DNA of 64,000 nucleotides from an uncultured Pelagibacteraceae bacterium (GCA_902568235.1 CACFPS010000001.1:124001-188000); one strand, 5' to 3'; numbered from the stretch's first letter, positions 33,476 to 43,008 are shown. Notes: generated by a model not told the origin, from the letters alone. Program-made: numbers and translations.

Positions 33476-34320
33476 TGATAATTTGGCTAGCATCATATCC
33501 TAAGAGTGGAAACACATGGCTTAGAGCACTCTTGTCATGCTATTTGTATTCAAAAGATGGAAAGTTTGACTTTGATCTATTAAGTAAAATAGACTCTTTT
33601 CCTAGCGATAGGTTTTTTAAAAATTATTCTGATAAATTTGAAAAACCAGAAGATACAACAAAATACTGGTTAAAAGAGCAGGAAAAAATTAATAAGTCTA
33701 AAAATATTACTTTTTTTAAAACTCATAATGCTTTGTGTAAAATCAATGGAAATAGATTTACAAATAGTGAAAATACTCTTGGCGCAATATATATTGTAAG
33801 AGACCCAAGAAATGTTATCACTTCTCTGGCTCATCACTATCAAATTTCAAAAGAAGATGCTTTAGATTTTATGTTGGATGAAAAAAGAGGAATAGTTTCC
33901 AAAGTTGATAATAGATATGTTGGCTTTCAACCCTTATTTTCATGGATTTTAAATCAAAAGTCATGGGTAGAAAATAGAAATTTTCCGGTTTTAACAATAC
34001 GATATGAAGACTTACAAGATGAAACCTTCAATACATTTAAAAAAGTTTTTGATTTTATAAATAAATTAACAAAGTCAAATAAATCAATTGATAAAGAAAA
34101 AGCTAAAGAATCTATTAAAAATTGTACTTTTGAAAGTTTAAAAAAAATGGAACAAAATAAAGGATTTAATGAGGCAATTACCAAAAAAGGAAGTAATGAA
34201 AAATTAATATTTTTTAATCTTGGTAAAGAAAATAACTATAAAAAATTACTGAATACTAGCCTGATAAATAAAATGAATGATTTATTTCAAAACGAATTAG
34301 TAAAATTTAATTATGAATAA
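33475..34320 (+). CDS. PAPS-dependent sulfotransferase family protein
   Basis: IIWLASYPKSGNTWLRALLS (5'-phosphosulfate-binding) and IYIVRDPRNVITSLAHHY (3'-phosphate-binding). Confidence 0.88.
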   Translation: MIIWLASYPKSGNTWLRALLSCYLYSKDGKFDFDLLSKIDSFPSDRFFKNYSDKFEKPEDTTKYWLKEQEKINKSKNITFFKTHNALCKINGNRFTNSENTLGAIYIVRDPRNVITSLAHHYQISKEDALDFMLDEKRGIVSKVDNRYVGFQPLFSWILNQKSWVENRNFPVLTIRYEDLQDETFNTFKKVFDFINKLTKSNKSIDKEKAKESIKNCTFESLKKMEQNKGFNEAITKKGSNEKLIFFNLGKENNYKKLLNTSLINKMNDLFQNELVKFNYE

Positions 34321-34999
34321 CAAAATTTTTAAAATTGGCATACCTAGCAAAGGCAGACTTAGAAAAAATACTTTGCAAGTTTTTAGCAAAAAAAAGTTAA
34401 AAATTTTATCTGAAAGAGGTGAAAGAGACTTATTTGGATTTATTAAAAAATATAAAAATATTGAAATAATATATCTTCATTCAAGAGAAATCATTGAAAG
34501 ACTTGGTGACGGCTCATTAGATATTGGATTTTCTGGATACGATTTGCTTAAAGAAAGTGAAATTAATATTCAAAAGAAAATATTAGTCAAAAAAAGATTT
34601 AATTTTGGTAATGCAACATTAGTAATTGCAATTCCTAATGATTGGATTGATGTTCAAACAATAGCCGATCTTGAAGAAATAGCTTTTGAATTTAAAGATA
34701 GAAAGAGAAGTAGATTAAGAGTTGCAACTAAATATCCTAATTTAACCAGAGATTTCTTATTTTCGAAAGGAGTTACTCAATTTAAATTAGTCAAAAGTCT
34801 CGGGGCAACAGAAATCTATCCATTTACAGGTTCTTCTGAAATTATTACCGATATCACTTCTACAGGAGAAACATTAAAAGCAAATAACTTAAGAATTTTA
34901 AAAGATGGTGAAATTCTTAATTCACAAGCATGTTTAATGATTTCTAGAAAAAGTCAAAAAATAAAAGGTTTAAAAAGGATTTTAAGTATACTTTCTTAG
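34313..34999 (+). CDS. hisG: ATP phosphoribosyltransferase, short form
   Basis: KIGIPSKGRLRKNTLQVF; SLGATEIYPFTGSSEIITDITSTGETLKANNL; 228 aa. Confidence 0.93.
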   Translation: MNNKIFKIGIPSKGRLRKNTLQVFSKKKLKILSERGERDLFGFIKKYKNIEIIYLHSREIIERLGDGSLDIGFSGYDLLKESEINIQKKILVKKRFNFGNATLVIAIPNDWIDVQTIADLEEIAFEFKDRKRSRLRVATKYPNLTRDFLFSKGVTQFKLVKSLGATEIYPFTGSSEIITDITSTGETLKANNLRILKDGEILNSQACLMISRKSQKIKGLKRILSILS

Positions 35000-35048
35000 C
35001 AAATTACTGGAAGTTGATTTCTTATTAATCACGTATATCCTACGAATC

Positions 35049-36143
35049 ATGGACAGTTTATTAATAATATTAGTTGGTGTTTTAATAGGAATTAGCCTAG
35101 TTATTTTGTACTTCCAGCTTAAGGCTAAACCTAAGAAGGAAGAAAACCCAACTGAAAAAATTCAAGAAGAGATAAATTCTTTGAGAAACTCTTTGAATGA
35201 ATCCTTTGGCTCCATGTCTAAGGATATGGCAAAAGATTTTACTTCTTCTTTTGGATCAATGACAAAAGAAATTGCCAAAGATATGACGGGAGCATTAACT
35301 AAAGTGGATGAAAAAGTTGCCGCTTTTAATACTCAAGTAGAAAATTTAAATAAGAGCCAAGAAGGTATAACTAAAGTTTTAGTAGGAGTTAAAAAATATG
35401 GAACTCTTGCTGAGTTTTCATTAGATGCGTTAATAAAAGATTTATTACCTGCCTCTCAATATGTGACTAATGTTAAGATGAAAGAGGACACAGGTGAAAA
35501 CGTAGAATTTGCAATTAAACTTCAAGATGGAGTTTTAGTCCCTGTGGACAGCCATTTTCCAGTAGAAAAATTCAAAGCTATTGATGACGCTTATCAAGCA
35601 GATGATAAAAAAACAGCAGCAGATGCTAGAACAAAACTAGCTAGAGCCTTTAAAGATAAAGCTAAGAGCGTGAATGAGAAATATATCGTTCCACCAAAAA
35701 GCACAGATTTTGCAATTGTATATGCTCCAACAGAAAGTTTATTCTCAGAATTAACTTCATACCAAGATCCAACAACAAAAGAATTATTAACTCAAGAGTT
35801 AATGAAAAAATATAAAGTTGTAATTTTAGGACCCAACACCTTGTCAGCTTACCTGCAGTCTTTGCACATGGGTTTTCAAACATTAAAAGTTCAAAAACAT
35901 GCAACCGAAATATATGATCATTTAAAAACAATTAGTACTAGATTTTCAAAACATTTTGATGGAATTATTAATCTTAGAAAAAAATTAGAAGAAGCAATGA
36001 GTGCTGTTGATAAGTTTGGAACAGATGCAAGATCAATTACAAGAACCCTAGAAAATATAAAGGATCCAGGTCAAATTGAAATAGCAGCAGAAAACGAGAA
36101 TGTAGAAAAATTTGAAGATCACTCAAAACAGCTTAAAAATTAA
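35049..36143 (+). CDS. rmuC: RmuC-like DNA recombination protein
   Basis: N-terminal TM and coiled coil; VDSHFPVEKFKAIDDAYQ; AIVYAPTESLFSEL; VVILGPNTLSAYLQSLHMGFQTLKVQKHA. Confidence 0.88.
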   Translation: MDSLLIILVGVLIGISLVILYFQLKAKPKKEENPTEKIQEEINSLRNSLNESFGSMSKDMAKDFTSSFGSMTKEIAKDMTGALTKVDEKVAAFNTQVENLNKSQEGITKVLVGVKKYGTLAEFSLDALIKDLLPASQYVTNVKMKEDTGENVEFAIKLQDGVLVPVDSHFPVEKFKAIDDAYQADDKKTAADARTKLARAFKDKAKSVNEKYIVPPKSTDFAIVYAPTESLFSELTSYQDPTTKELLTQELMKKYKVVILGPNTLSAYLQSLHMGFQTLKVQKHATEIYDHLKTISTRFSKHFDGIINLRKKLEEAMSAVDKFGTDARSITRTLENIKDPGQIEIAAENENVEKFEDHSKQLKN

Positions 36144-36180
36144 TTTCATTTTCGATTTAAATACACTTATAAGAGATTCT

Positions 36181-36867
36181 ATGAAGTGGAATAATAAATT
36201 TAATTATCCAAAATCATCAAGATCTATTGAAGATGGAATGAGAAAGTATTTGCTTGGAGATGAAAGATTGCCAAGCGTTACTTCTATTTTGCAAGCAACA
36301 AAATCTGAAGAAGATAAAGCAGCGTTAGAGAATTGGAAACAGCGAGTAGGGCACAAAGAGGCCAATAAGATAAAAACTGAAGCATCTACCAGAGGAACAT
36401 CAATGCATTCTTATATAGAAGATTTTTTAAGAGGTAGAATTAATGAGAGTTTTTTTGAAAGTAATGAACAGTATAAAAATATGGCTAAAGAAATAATAAA
36501 CAAAGGCATCAAAGGAAAATTAGAAGAAATTTATGGGATGGAAACTACTTTATATTATCCAGAAAAATATGCTGGAACGGCAGACTTGATTGGCATTTAT
36601 GAAGGGAAAGAATGCTGTCTTGACTTTAAGCAGAGCAATAAGTTGAAAAAGGCAGAATATATTCAAGATTATTTTTTACAATTAGGTGCATACACTCTTG
36701 CGCACAATGTTGTTCACAAAACAAATATTACTTTAGGAGCAATATTATTGTGTACTGTGGATAATTTTTATCAAGAATTTAAAATTGAAGGACCAGAATT
36801 AGAAATGTATCAAAATTTATTTTTAGGAAGGGTGAAAAAGTTTTACGAAATGAATAATATATCTTGA
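36181..36867 (+). CDS. Putative PD-(D/E)XK-type exonuclease
   Basis: LPSVTSILQATKS, RGTSMHSYIEDFL, MET...YAGTADLIGIYEGKECCLDFKQSNK (G-x-x-D ... D-F-K). Start set to the internal ATG 36181. Confidence 0.65.
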   Translation: MKWNNKFNYPKSSRSIEDGMRKYLLGDERLPSVTSILQATKSEEDKAALENWKQRVGHKEANKIKTEASTRGTSMHSYIEDFLRGRINESFFESNEQYKNMAKEIINKGIKGKLEEIYGMETTLYYPEKYAGTADLIGIYEGKECCLDFKQSNKLKKAEYIQDYFLQLGAYTLAHNVVHKTNITLGAILLCTVDNFYQEFKIEGPELEMYQNLFLGRVKKFYEMNNIS

Positions 36868-36996
36868 CTTTTGTTTACTAATTCTTAGAAGAGATAATAC
36901 TAACTAGAAGCTACTTGTTTAGATGCAAATGGTTTAGTTCTAAAAAAACTACACAAATTCCCATTAAAACAAAGCTTTTTTAAGGATAATGAAATT

Positions 36997-38427
36997 ATGA
37001 ATTTAGTTATATGGGATATAGAGTCATCAAGTGCCAGCACTGACTTTGGAAGCATAATTGAAATTGGTGGAATATTGGTTGATGAAAACTTTAATGAAAA
37101 AGATAGATTTAACCTGAGATGTAGATTGCCGGAGGGAGAAATTCCTCAAGCAATGGCCCTTATAGTTAACAAAACAAGCATCAAACAACTAACTCAAGTT
37201 AATCTAAGTCATTATCAAATGCTTGGAGAAGTTGAAAAAATATTCAAAAAGTGGAGCCCAGCAATATTTCTAGGATGGTCAAATATTGGATTTGATGATG
37301 AAATGATTAGGAAAGAGTTTTTCAAAGGAATTAGATACCCTTATATTACTAATGCTTCACCAAATAAGAGGCATGACGGTATTAACATTGCAAGAGCCGC
37401 ATATGCGATTGACCCAAATATATTACAGACAGAAATTAATGAAAAAAATAATCCTGTATTTAAACTTGAATCTTTAAGTAGAATGAATGGATTTGATTCT
37501 AGCGATGCTCACTCTGCTTTTTTTGATGCAACGCTTACTATGAAAATACTGAGACTGATAAAGAAAAAACAGCCACACACTTGGGAAGCTTTTTTAAAAA
37601 CATCTAATAAATCTGATACTGAAACTATATTTAAAAAAGAAAATATTATTACTTTGAATGAGTACTTTTATGGTAAGTCCCGTTTATATTTGTGTGCTCC
37701 TTTGCATCCAAAATATTGTATTCATCCTATTTATCAATGGGGACAAGCTGTCGATTTAAGAGTAGATGTAGAACCTTTACTAAATATGTCAATTAATGAA
37801 TTGAAAGTAGAAATGAAAAAAACACCAAAATTTTTAAGAACAATAAGATCAAATAAAGCACCGATATTAATTGATTCTGAGTATGCTATAAAAACAGAAC
37901 CATACAATGCCATGGATCCAAATTTAATAAAGAAAAGAGCTAAATTAGTTAAAGAAAATGAAAAGTTTTCTCAAAATATTCTTACAGCACTTAGAGAAAT
38001 AGCAGAAGAAAAAGAACAATCTAAATCCCAAGAAGATATTTATGCAGAAGAAAGTATTTATACTAAATTTACTTCAAACAAAGATACTGCGCTTTTTCCA
38101 GCTTGGCATTCAGCATCTTGGAAAGATAAGCTTAATTTGTTGGATAAATTTGATGACAAAAGACTTGTGGGTTTTGGAAAAAAAATAATCTATCAAGAAG
38201 CACCTGAAGTATTGCCTAAAGATATGCTTAAATCAATCAAGAGGGAAATAGCCAAGAGAATTTTAAGCGAAAGGCATGAAAAATGGTGGACTGTTCCAAC
38301 TTGTTTTAATGAAATAGATACTTTAAGAGACAAATATACCAATGAAAACAATCAAGAAAAATTAAAATTTTTGGACGAACTTAATGATTACGTTATGTCA
38401 ATACAAAAAAAATATGAAAATGCTTAG
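36997..38427 (+). CDS. sbcB: Exodeoxyribonuclease I
   Basis: DEDDh exonuclease: VIWDIESSSASTDFGSIIEIGGILVD, GWSNIGFDDEMIRKEFF, SDAHSAFFDATLT, plus ExoI C-terminal region. Confidence 0.9.
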   Translation: MNLVIWDIESSSASTDFGSIIEIGGILVDENFNEKDRFNLRCRLPEGEIPQAMALIVNKTSIKQLTQVNLSHYQMLGEVEKIFKKWSPAIFLGWSNIGFDDEMIRKEFFKGIRYPYITNASPNKRHDGINIARAAYAIDPNILQTEINEKNNPVFKLESLSRMNGFDSSDAHSAFFDATLTMKILRLIKKKQPHTWEAFLKTSNKSDTETIFKKENIITLNEYFYGKSRLYLCAPLHPKYCIHPIYQWGQAVDLRVDVEPLLNMSINELKVEMKKTPKFLRTIRSNKAPILIDSEYAIKTEPYNAMDPNLIKKRAKLVKENEKFSQNILTALREIAEEKEQSKSQEDIYAEESIYTKFTSNKDTALFPAWHSASWKDKLNLLDKFDDKRLVGFGKKIIYQEAPEVLPKDMLKSIKREIAKRILSERHEKWWTVPTCFNEIDTLRDKYTNENNQEKLKFLDELNDYVMSIQKKYENA

Positions 38428-38493
38428 TGTGAATAAAATGAAAATACCTTTTTTACCAGTTGATTTACAAGAATAAATTTATATAAAAAACTT

Positions 38494-38843
38494 ATGGCAA
38501 CAATAAAAGTTACAGATGAAAGGTTTGAAGAAGAAGTTTTAAAGAACTCTAAGCCAGTTCTTGTTGACTTCTGGGCCCGCCCTTGGGGGCGTGCTCTCTA
38601 AAAACTGAATGGTGTGGCCCATGCAAGATGGTAGGGCCTTTATTAGAAGAAATTTCTGAAGAGATGTCCGATGAAATCGTTATAGCAAAACATGACATTG
38701 ACTCTGAACCCAATACTCCAACCAAATATGGTGTGCGAGGAATTCCAACTATGCTACTATTTAAAGATGGAGAGTTAAAAGCAACCAAAGTAGGTGCAAC
38801 GCCTAAAAGTGACATTGTTTCTTTCATAAAAGAAAATATTTAG
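38494..38843 (+). pseudogene. trxA: Thioredoxin, interrupted by a 29-nt insertion at 38578..38606
   Basis: MATIKVTDERFEEEVLKNSKPVLVDFWA | 29 nt with in-frame stop | EWCGPCKMVGPLLEEIS...IKENI in another frame. Confidence 0.88.
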
Positions 38844-40093
38844 TTTAAATTTAAAACTTCTCCCGCAAGATATAAAGAACCTGTAATTAGTACTATATCA
38901 TTTTCTTGAAGATTTAGTTTGTTTATAGCTTCCTGTATTGACGATCTAAACTGTGCTTTTGGAAATTTATTTTTAAGATCTATTCCATTTATTGCATTAG
39001 TTTGATTTGGTATATCGATTGTTGTTAATGATGCAATATTTTTAAAATAATTCATATATTCAATATGATCTTTATTATTCATCATTCCCAAAATTATATG
39101 TTTGTTGCAATTCAAAGTTTCTAAATATTCATTTAAAACTTTTGCTCCAAGAGGATTGTGTGAACCATCAACAAAAATTTTATTATTTCTGCATAAGTCT
39201 TTTATTTTACCGTTTTTAATTTCTTGTAATCTTGCAATACTTTTAATTTTAGTTATTCCATTTTTGATATGCTTGTCTTCTATTTTCAAGTTAAGACTTC
39301 TGACAGTCGCTATCGCTGTTGCAACATTTTCAATTTGAAATTTTCCTATAAGATTAGGTTTAGAAAGTTTTAATCCGCCAATTTCATCTTCATAATAAAT
39401 AAATCCATTTTCATTTTCAGAGATATTAAATTGCTCATTATATATGATTTTTTTTGAATTATTTGATGATATATTTTTTTTAATATTATCTAATATTTTA
39501 TTATTTTCTTGTTTAGCAATTACAATTTTTGAATGTAATAATGATGAAGTTTTTTCATAAACTATTTTTTCAATTGTTTTCTCATTCTCAGGAAGCCAAT
39601 CTAAATGATCTAAACCTATAGCAGTAACAATGCTTGCCAAATTCTCATTTATAATATTTGTTGCATCAAAACGGTGAAATAATCCACTTTCAATAAGATT
39701 AATATTTTCAAAGTATTTTGCTTGATAAAAATAAGCAGCTGTCAATATTTCGAAATAAGTAATGGGTTCACCGGCATTAATTTCCTCTACTTCGATTAAT
39801 AATTTTGCCAGGTTATCATCTGAAATTTCTCTATCGTTAAAAACAAATCTTTCATTAATCTTTTGAATATGAGGACTTGAATAAATATTAACATTTATAT
39901 TGGCTTCTTTAAGAATTGCTCTTAAGGCTTGAATTGTAGAATATTTTCCATTGGTTCCTACAATAGAAATGCATTTTAATTTTTTCTCTGGATTTCCTAA
40001 TTTTTTACAAAGATTTAGAATTCTTTCTAGACTTAAGTCTATTTCTTTAGGATGCAGCTTTTGTAAGCGTGTCAGTATTGTCTGAAGTTTCAT
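38840..40093 (-). CDS. folC: Folylpolyglutamate synthase / dihydrofolate synthase
   Basis: ISIVGTNGKYSTIQALRAIL, SSPHIQKINERF, ATAIATVRSL, FVDGSHNPLGAKVL. Confidence 0.93.
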   Translation of the reverse strand: MKLQTILTRLQKLHPKEIDLSLERILNLCKKLGNPEKKLKCISIVGTNGKYSTIQALRAILKEANINVNIYSSPHIQKINERFVFNDREISDDNLAKLLIEVEEINAGEPITYFEILTAAYFYQAKYFENINLIESGLFHRFDATNIINENLASIVTAIGLDHLDWLPENEKTIEKIVYEKTSSLLHSKIVIAKQENNKILDNIKKNISSNNSKKIIYNEQFNISENENGFIYYEDEIGGLKLSKPNLIGKFQIENVATAIATVRSLNLKIEDKHIKNGITKIKSIARLQEIKNGKIKDLCRNNKIFVDGSHNPLGAKVLNEYLETLNCNKHIILGMMNNKDHIEYMNYFKNIASLTTIDIPNQTNAINGIDLKNKFPKAQFRSSIQEAINKLNLQENDIVLITGSLYLAGEVLNLN

Positions 40094-40982
40094 TGGATTT
40101 TTCTGAATTTACCTCAGAATTTTTTTTAAGCAATATTGATAAAATAGTACTGATTTCTTTTTTTAGATTTTTTCTAAGTATAACCCTGTCAACAAAACCA
40201 TGTTTTTCTAAAAATTCAGCAGTTTGAAAATCTTGTGGTAACTCTTCTTTTACTGTTGCTTTTACCACACGAGCTCCAGCGAATGCTATTAGCGCACCTT
40301 TTTCAGAAAAATGAATATCGCCTAACATTGCAAATGATGCCGTTATACCTCCGGCGGTTGGATCAGTAAATATAACTATGTATGGGAGATTATTTTTTTT
40401 CAATTCATTAATTGCAAGCGTAGTTTTTGTCATTCCAGATAAAGCAATCATAGACTCAAACATTCTCATTCCACCACCACATGGAAAAAAAACTAAAGGT
40501 GTCTGATTGTCTATTGAGTGTTGAACTGCATATACAACAGCTTCAACTTCACTAGCTCCAAATGAGCCACCAATAAAATTAAAATTTACAGCTCCTGCTG
40601 TAATTTGAATATCATCTATATAGCCTTTGGCTACCATCACAGCACAATTTTGATTAGTTTTATTTCTAGCTTCTTTAAGTCTTTCTGTGTATGGTTTAGT
40701 ATCGACCCAACCAAGAGGATCATCTGATGCAATAGGCGTCTTTAAGATTTCATAATTATTCTTTCCAAAAAAAATATCAAATCTTTGAATAGGATCAATT
40801 CTATGATGTTTGTCGCAGTTAGGACAAACCCAAAGGTTTTCTTCTAAATCTTTTTTGCGTATTGGTCCTTGGCAACAGCTTGTCCAATCAGAATTAGCAA
40901 TTTCTTCCTTTGTTGGGAACTTTTTTTGCAAATTCTTTTTTATTTTATCTCCAAAATTTTTAATTTTTGTTAACCAATTCAT
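40047..40982 (-). CDS. accD: Acetyl-CoA carboxylase carboxyltransferase subunit beta
   Basis: CCQGPIRKKDLEENLWVCPNCDKHHR zinc ribbon; GGSFGASEVEAVVYA; GGGMRMFESM; DPTAGGITASFAMLGDI. Confidence 0.96.
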   Translation of the reverse strand: MNWLTKIKNFGDKIKKNLQKKFPTKEEIANSDWTSCCQGPIRKKDLEENLWVCPNCDKHHRIDPIQRFDIFFGKNNYEILKTPIASDDPLGWVDTKPYTERLKEARNKTNQNCAVMVAKGYIDDIQITAGAVNFNFIGGSFGASEVEAVVYAVQHSIDNQTPLVFFPCGGGMRMFESMIALSGMTKTTLAINELKKNNLPYIVIFTDPTAGGITASFAMLGDIHFSEKGALIAFAGARVVKATVKEELPQDFQTAEFLEKHGFVDRVILRKNLKKEISTILSILLKKNSEVNSEKSNETSDNTDTLTKAAS

Positions 40983-41779
40983 GAAATTTTATTTCTTAAT
41001 TTTGCTACTATTTTGCTTACATTTGTGACAGGATTTTGTCTATACTTCAAACTTCTTGTGATTTCTTTGCAAATAGCACTGCCAACTACCAAACCATCGG
41101 CTGATTTCAGCGCTGAAATGGTTTTTTCAGTAATTCCAAATCCAATTACACAATTTTTTTTGGGGTCAATTTTTTTTATTTTATTATAATTTGTTAATAT
41201 TTTTTTTGGAGATACTTTTAATTTTCCACCTGTTGTGGAAAGCATGCTAATGTAATAAATCATATCATGTGAGTCTTTGATTATTTTCTTTAATCTCTCA
41301 TCAGAAGTTGTTGGTGACAACAATTGTATAAAAGCAATTGATTTTTTTTTACACTTGTTTGAGAAAATTTTATTTTCTGGCCAAGGCAAATCGACAACGA
41401 TTAAACCATTTACATATGATCTTTTACATTTTTCTAAAAATTTATTTTCTCCGTATTGATAGATCATATTGTAGTAACCCATTAATATTACAGGTTTTGA
41501 TATAAATTTTTTCTTAAACTCTTTTACTATTTTGAAAACATCATTTATTTTAAGACCATTCTTTATAGCGCGATTTGAGCTTGTTTGAATTTGCCCCCCA
41601 TCTGCAATAGGAGTATTATGTGGAAAACCTATTTCACAAATATCAACGTTATTTGATATTGATTTCAAAATTTCTAGTGATTTTTTTTTCGAATTATCTC
41701 CTGCCACTGTGTAAGTTAATAGTGCAGGTCGACTTTGCTGTTTTGCTTTTTTAAATGCAATACTTATTGGATTAATCAT
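40979..41779 (-). CDS. trpA: Tryptophan synthase alpha chain-like protein (divergent motifs)
   Basis: TIM-barrel TrpA family: ICEIGFPHNTPIADGGQIQ (Glu49/Asp60 equivalents kept), GFGITEKTISALKSADGLVVGSAI; several family motifs changed. Confidence 0.85.
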   Translation of the reverse strand: MINPISIAFKKAKQQSRPALLTYTVAGDNSKKKSLEILKSISNNVDICEIGFPHNTPIADGGQIQTSSNRAIKNGLKINDVFKIVKEFKKKFISKPVILMGYYNMIYQYGENKFLEKCKRSYVNGLIVVDLPWPENKIFSNKCKKKSIAFIQLLSPTTSDERLKKIIKDSHDMIYYISMLSTTGGKLKVSPKKILTNYNKIKKIDPKKNCVIGFGITEKTISALKSADGLVVGSAICKEITRSLKYRQNPVTNVSKIVAKLRNKIS

Positions 41780-43008
41780 ATAATTCTTCCTAACCTTTTT
41801 CTTAAAATGTCACGATCTTTTTTTGCATCACCGCAAGAATTAACTATCACAACTATATCTTTGTTTAGTTTGGGTGCAATTTTTATTGCCTCAGCAAAAG
41901 CATGACTTGGTTCTAAACTAGGATTTAATTTTTCATATTTTGTAACTAGTTTATATGCATTTAAAGCTTCTTCATCAGTAGCGTAAGTATATTTTGCTCT
42001 TTTTGTATCTTTTAAAAAGCAATGAAGTGGGCTTACGCCAGGATAATCAAGACCGGCACTTATAGACTCGGTCTCATTTATTTGCCCTTCATTGTCCTGG
42101 CAAACGTATGATGCGGCGCCATGTAATACACCTAGTTTGGCACCTTTACTTAAAGGAGCTGCATGCAACTTTGAATATTTTGGTCCACCCGCCTCAACAC
42201 CAATAAATTCTATTTTTGTTTTTGGGTAATCAATAAATTCACTCCAAAATCCATAAGCTGAACTGCCACCACCAACACAGTTAATTAATTTAATCTTTTT
42301 TGGAAATTTATTAAATTCTTTTTTTATTTGTTTTTTAAGCTCTCTAGAAATTTGAGCTGTACTCCATCCACAAATCTTTACAAATATGTTGGGTCCTACA
42401 GTAGAACCAACACACATGTGAGTAGTATCACAGTTAGAAACCCAATAACGCATGCATTCACTTACTGCATCCACTAATGTTTGACTACCAGTATAAACCG
42501 GTACTATTTCGGCACCATTTTTTCTCATTGCATCGCAATTAGGTTTTTGTCTTTTTATATCTTTGATTCCCATAAATATTTTACATTTGAGGTCAAATTT
42601 TTTTGCTGCCATACTTAACATTTTTCCAGCATATCCAGCACCAGTATCACCAACAATATATTTTTTTCCCATACTCTTACAAATTAGAGCATGGACCGTT
42701 GCATTATATATTTTATGAGCACCACCATTAGCATCTGAAACTACCTTTGCCCAAATTTGAGCACCACCAAGATGATTTGATAGTTTTTCTAATTTTATAA
42801 ATCTAGTGGGAGATCCAATATAATTTTTAAAATAGAAATCTCTTTTTTTTAAAAAACTTTTATTTTTTCTAAGTTTTTGAAATTCTTTTGTTAAATCATC
42901 AACGGGTTTTTTTAAAGTTTCTGGTATGAAACTTCCACCAAATTTTTTACCCCAAAAACCAAACTTATCATGTTGGTCTATTAATGGGATTTTTTTTTTT
43001 ATTCTCAT
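41776..43008 (-). CDS. trpB: Tryptophan synthase beta chain-like protein (divergent motifs)
   Basis: TrpB family overall: GGAHKIYN with PLP Lys, DTGAGYAGK, CVGGGSSAYG, SISAGLDYPGVSPLH, LEPSHAFAEAI; many canonical residues replaced. Confidence 0.85.
   Translation of the reverse strand: MRIKKKIPLIDQHDKFGFWGKKFGGSFIPETLKKPVDDLTKEFQKLRKNKSFLKKRDFYFKNYIGSPTRFIKLEKLSNHLGGAQIWAKVVSDANGGAHKIYNATVHALICKSMGKKYIVGDTGAGYAGKMLSMAAKKFDLKCKIFMGIKDIKRQKPNCDAMRKNGAEIVPVYTGSQTLVDAVSECMRYWVSNCDTTHMCVGSTVGPNIFVKICGWSTAQISRELKKQIKKEFNKFPKKIKLINCVGGGSSAYGFWSEFIDYPKTKIEFIGVEAGGPKYSKLHAAPLSKGAKLGVLHGAASYVCQDNEGQINETESISAGLDYPGVSPLHCFLKDTKRAKYTYATDEEALNAYKLVTKYEKLNPSLEPSHAFAEAIKIAPKLNKDIVVIVNSCGDAKKDRDILRKRLGRII

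Noticed and set aside
38578-38606. T4 gene 60-style translational bypass in trxA
   Set aside because: No matching take-off and landing codons flank the 29 nt; kept only as a minor alternative to artefact or insertion.
38549-38827. 92-aa minus-strand ORF across trxA
   Set aside because: Antisense to trxA; sense-strand thioredoxin homology explains the region.
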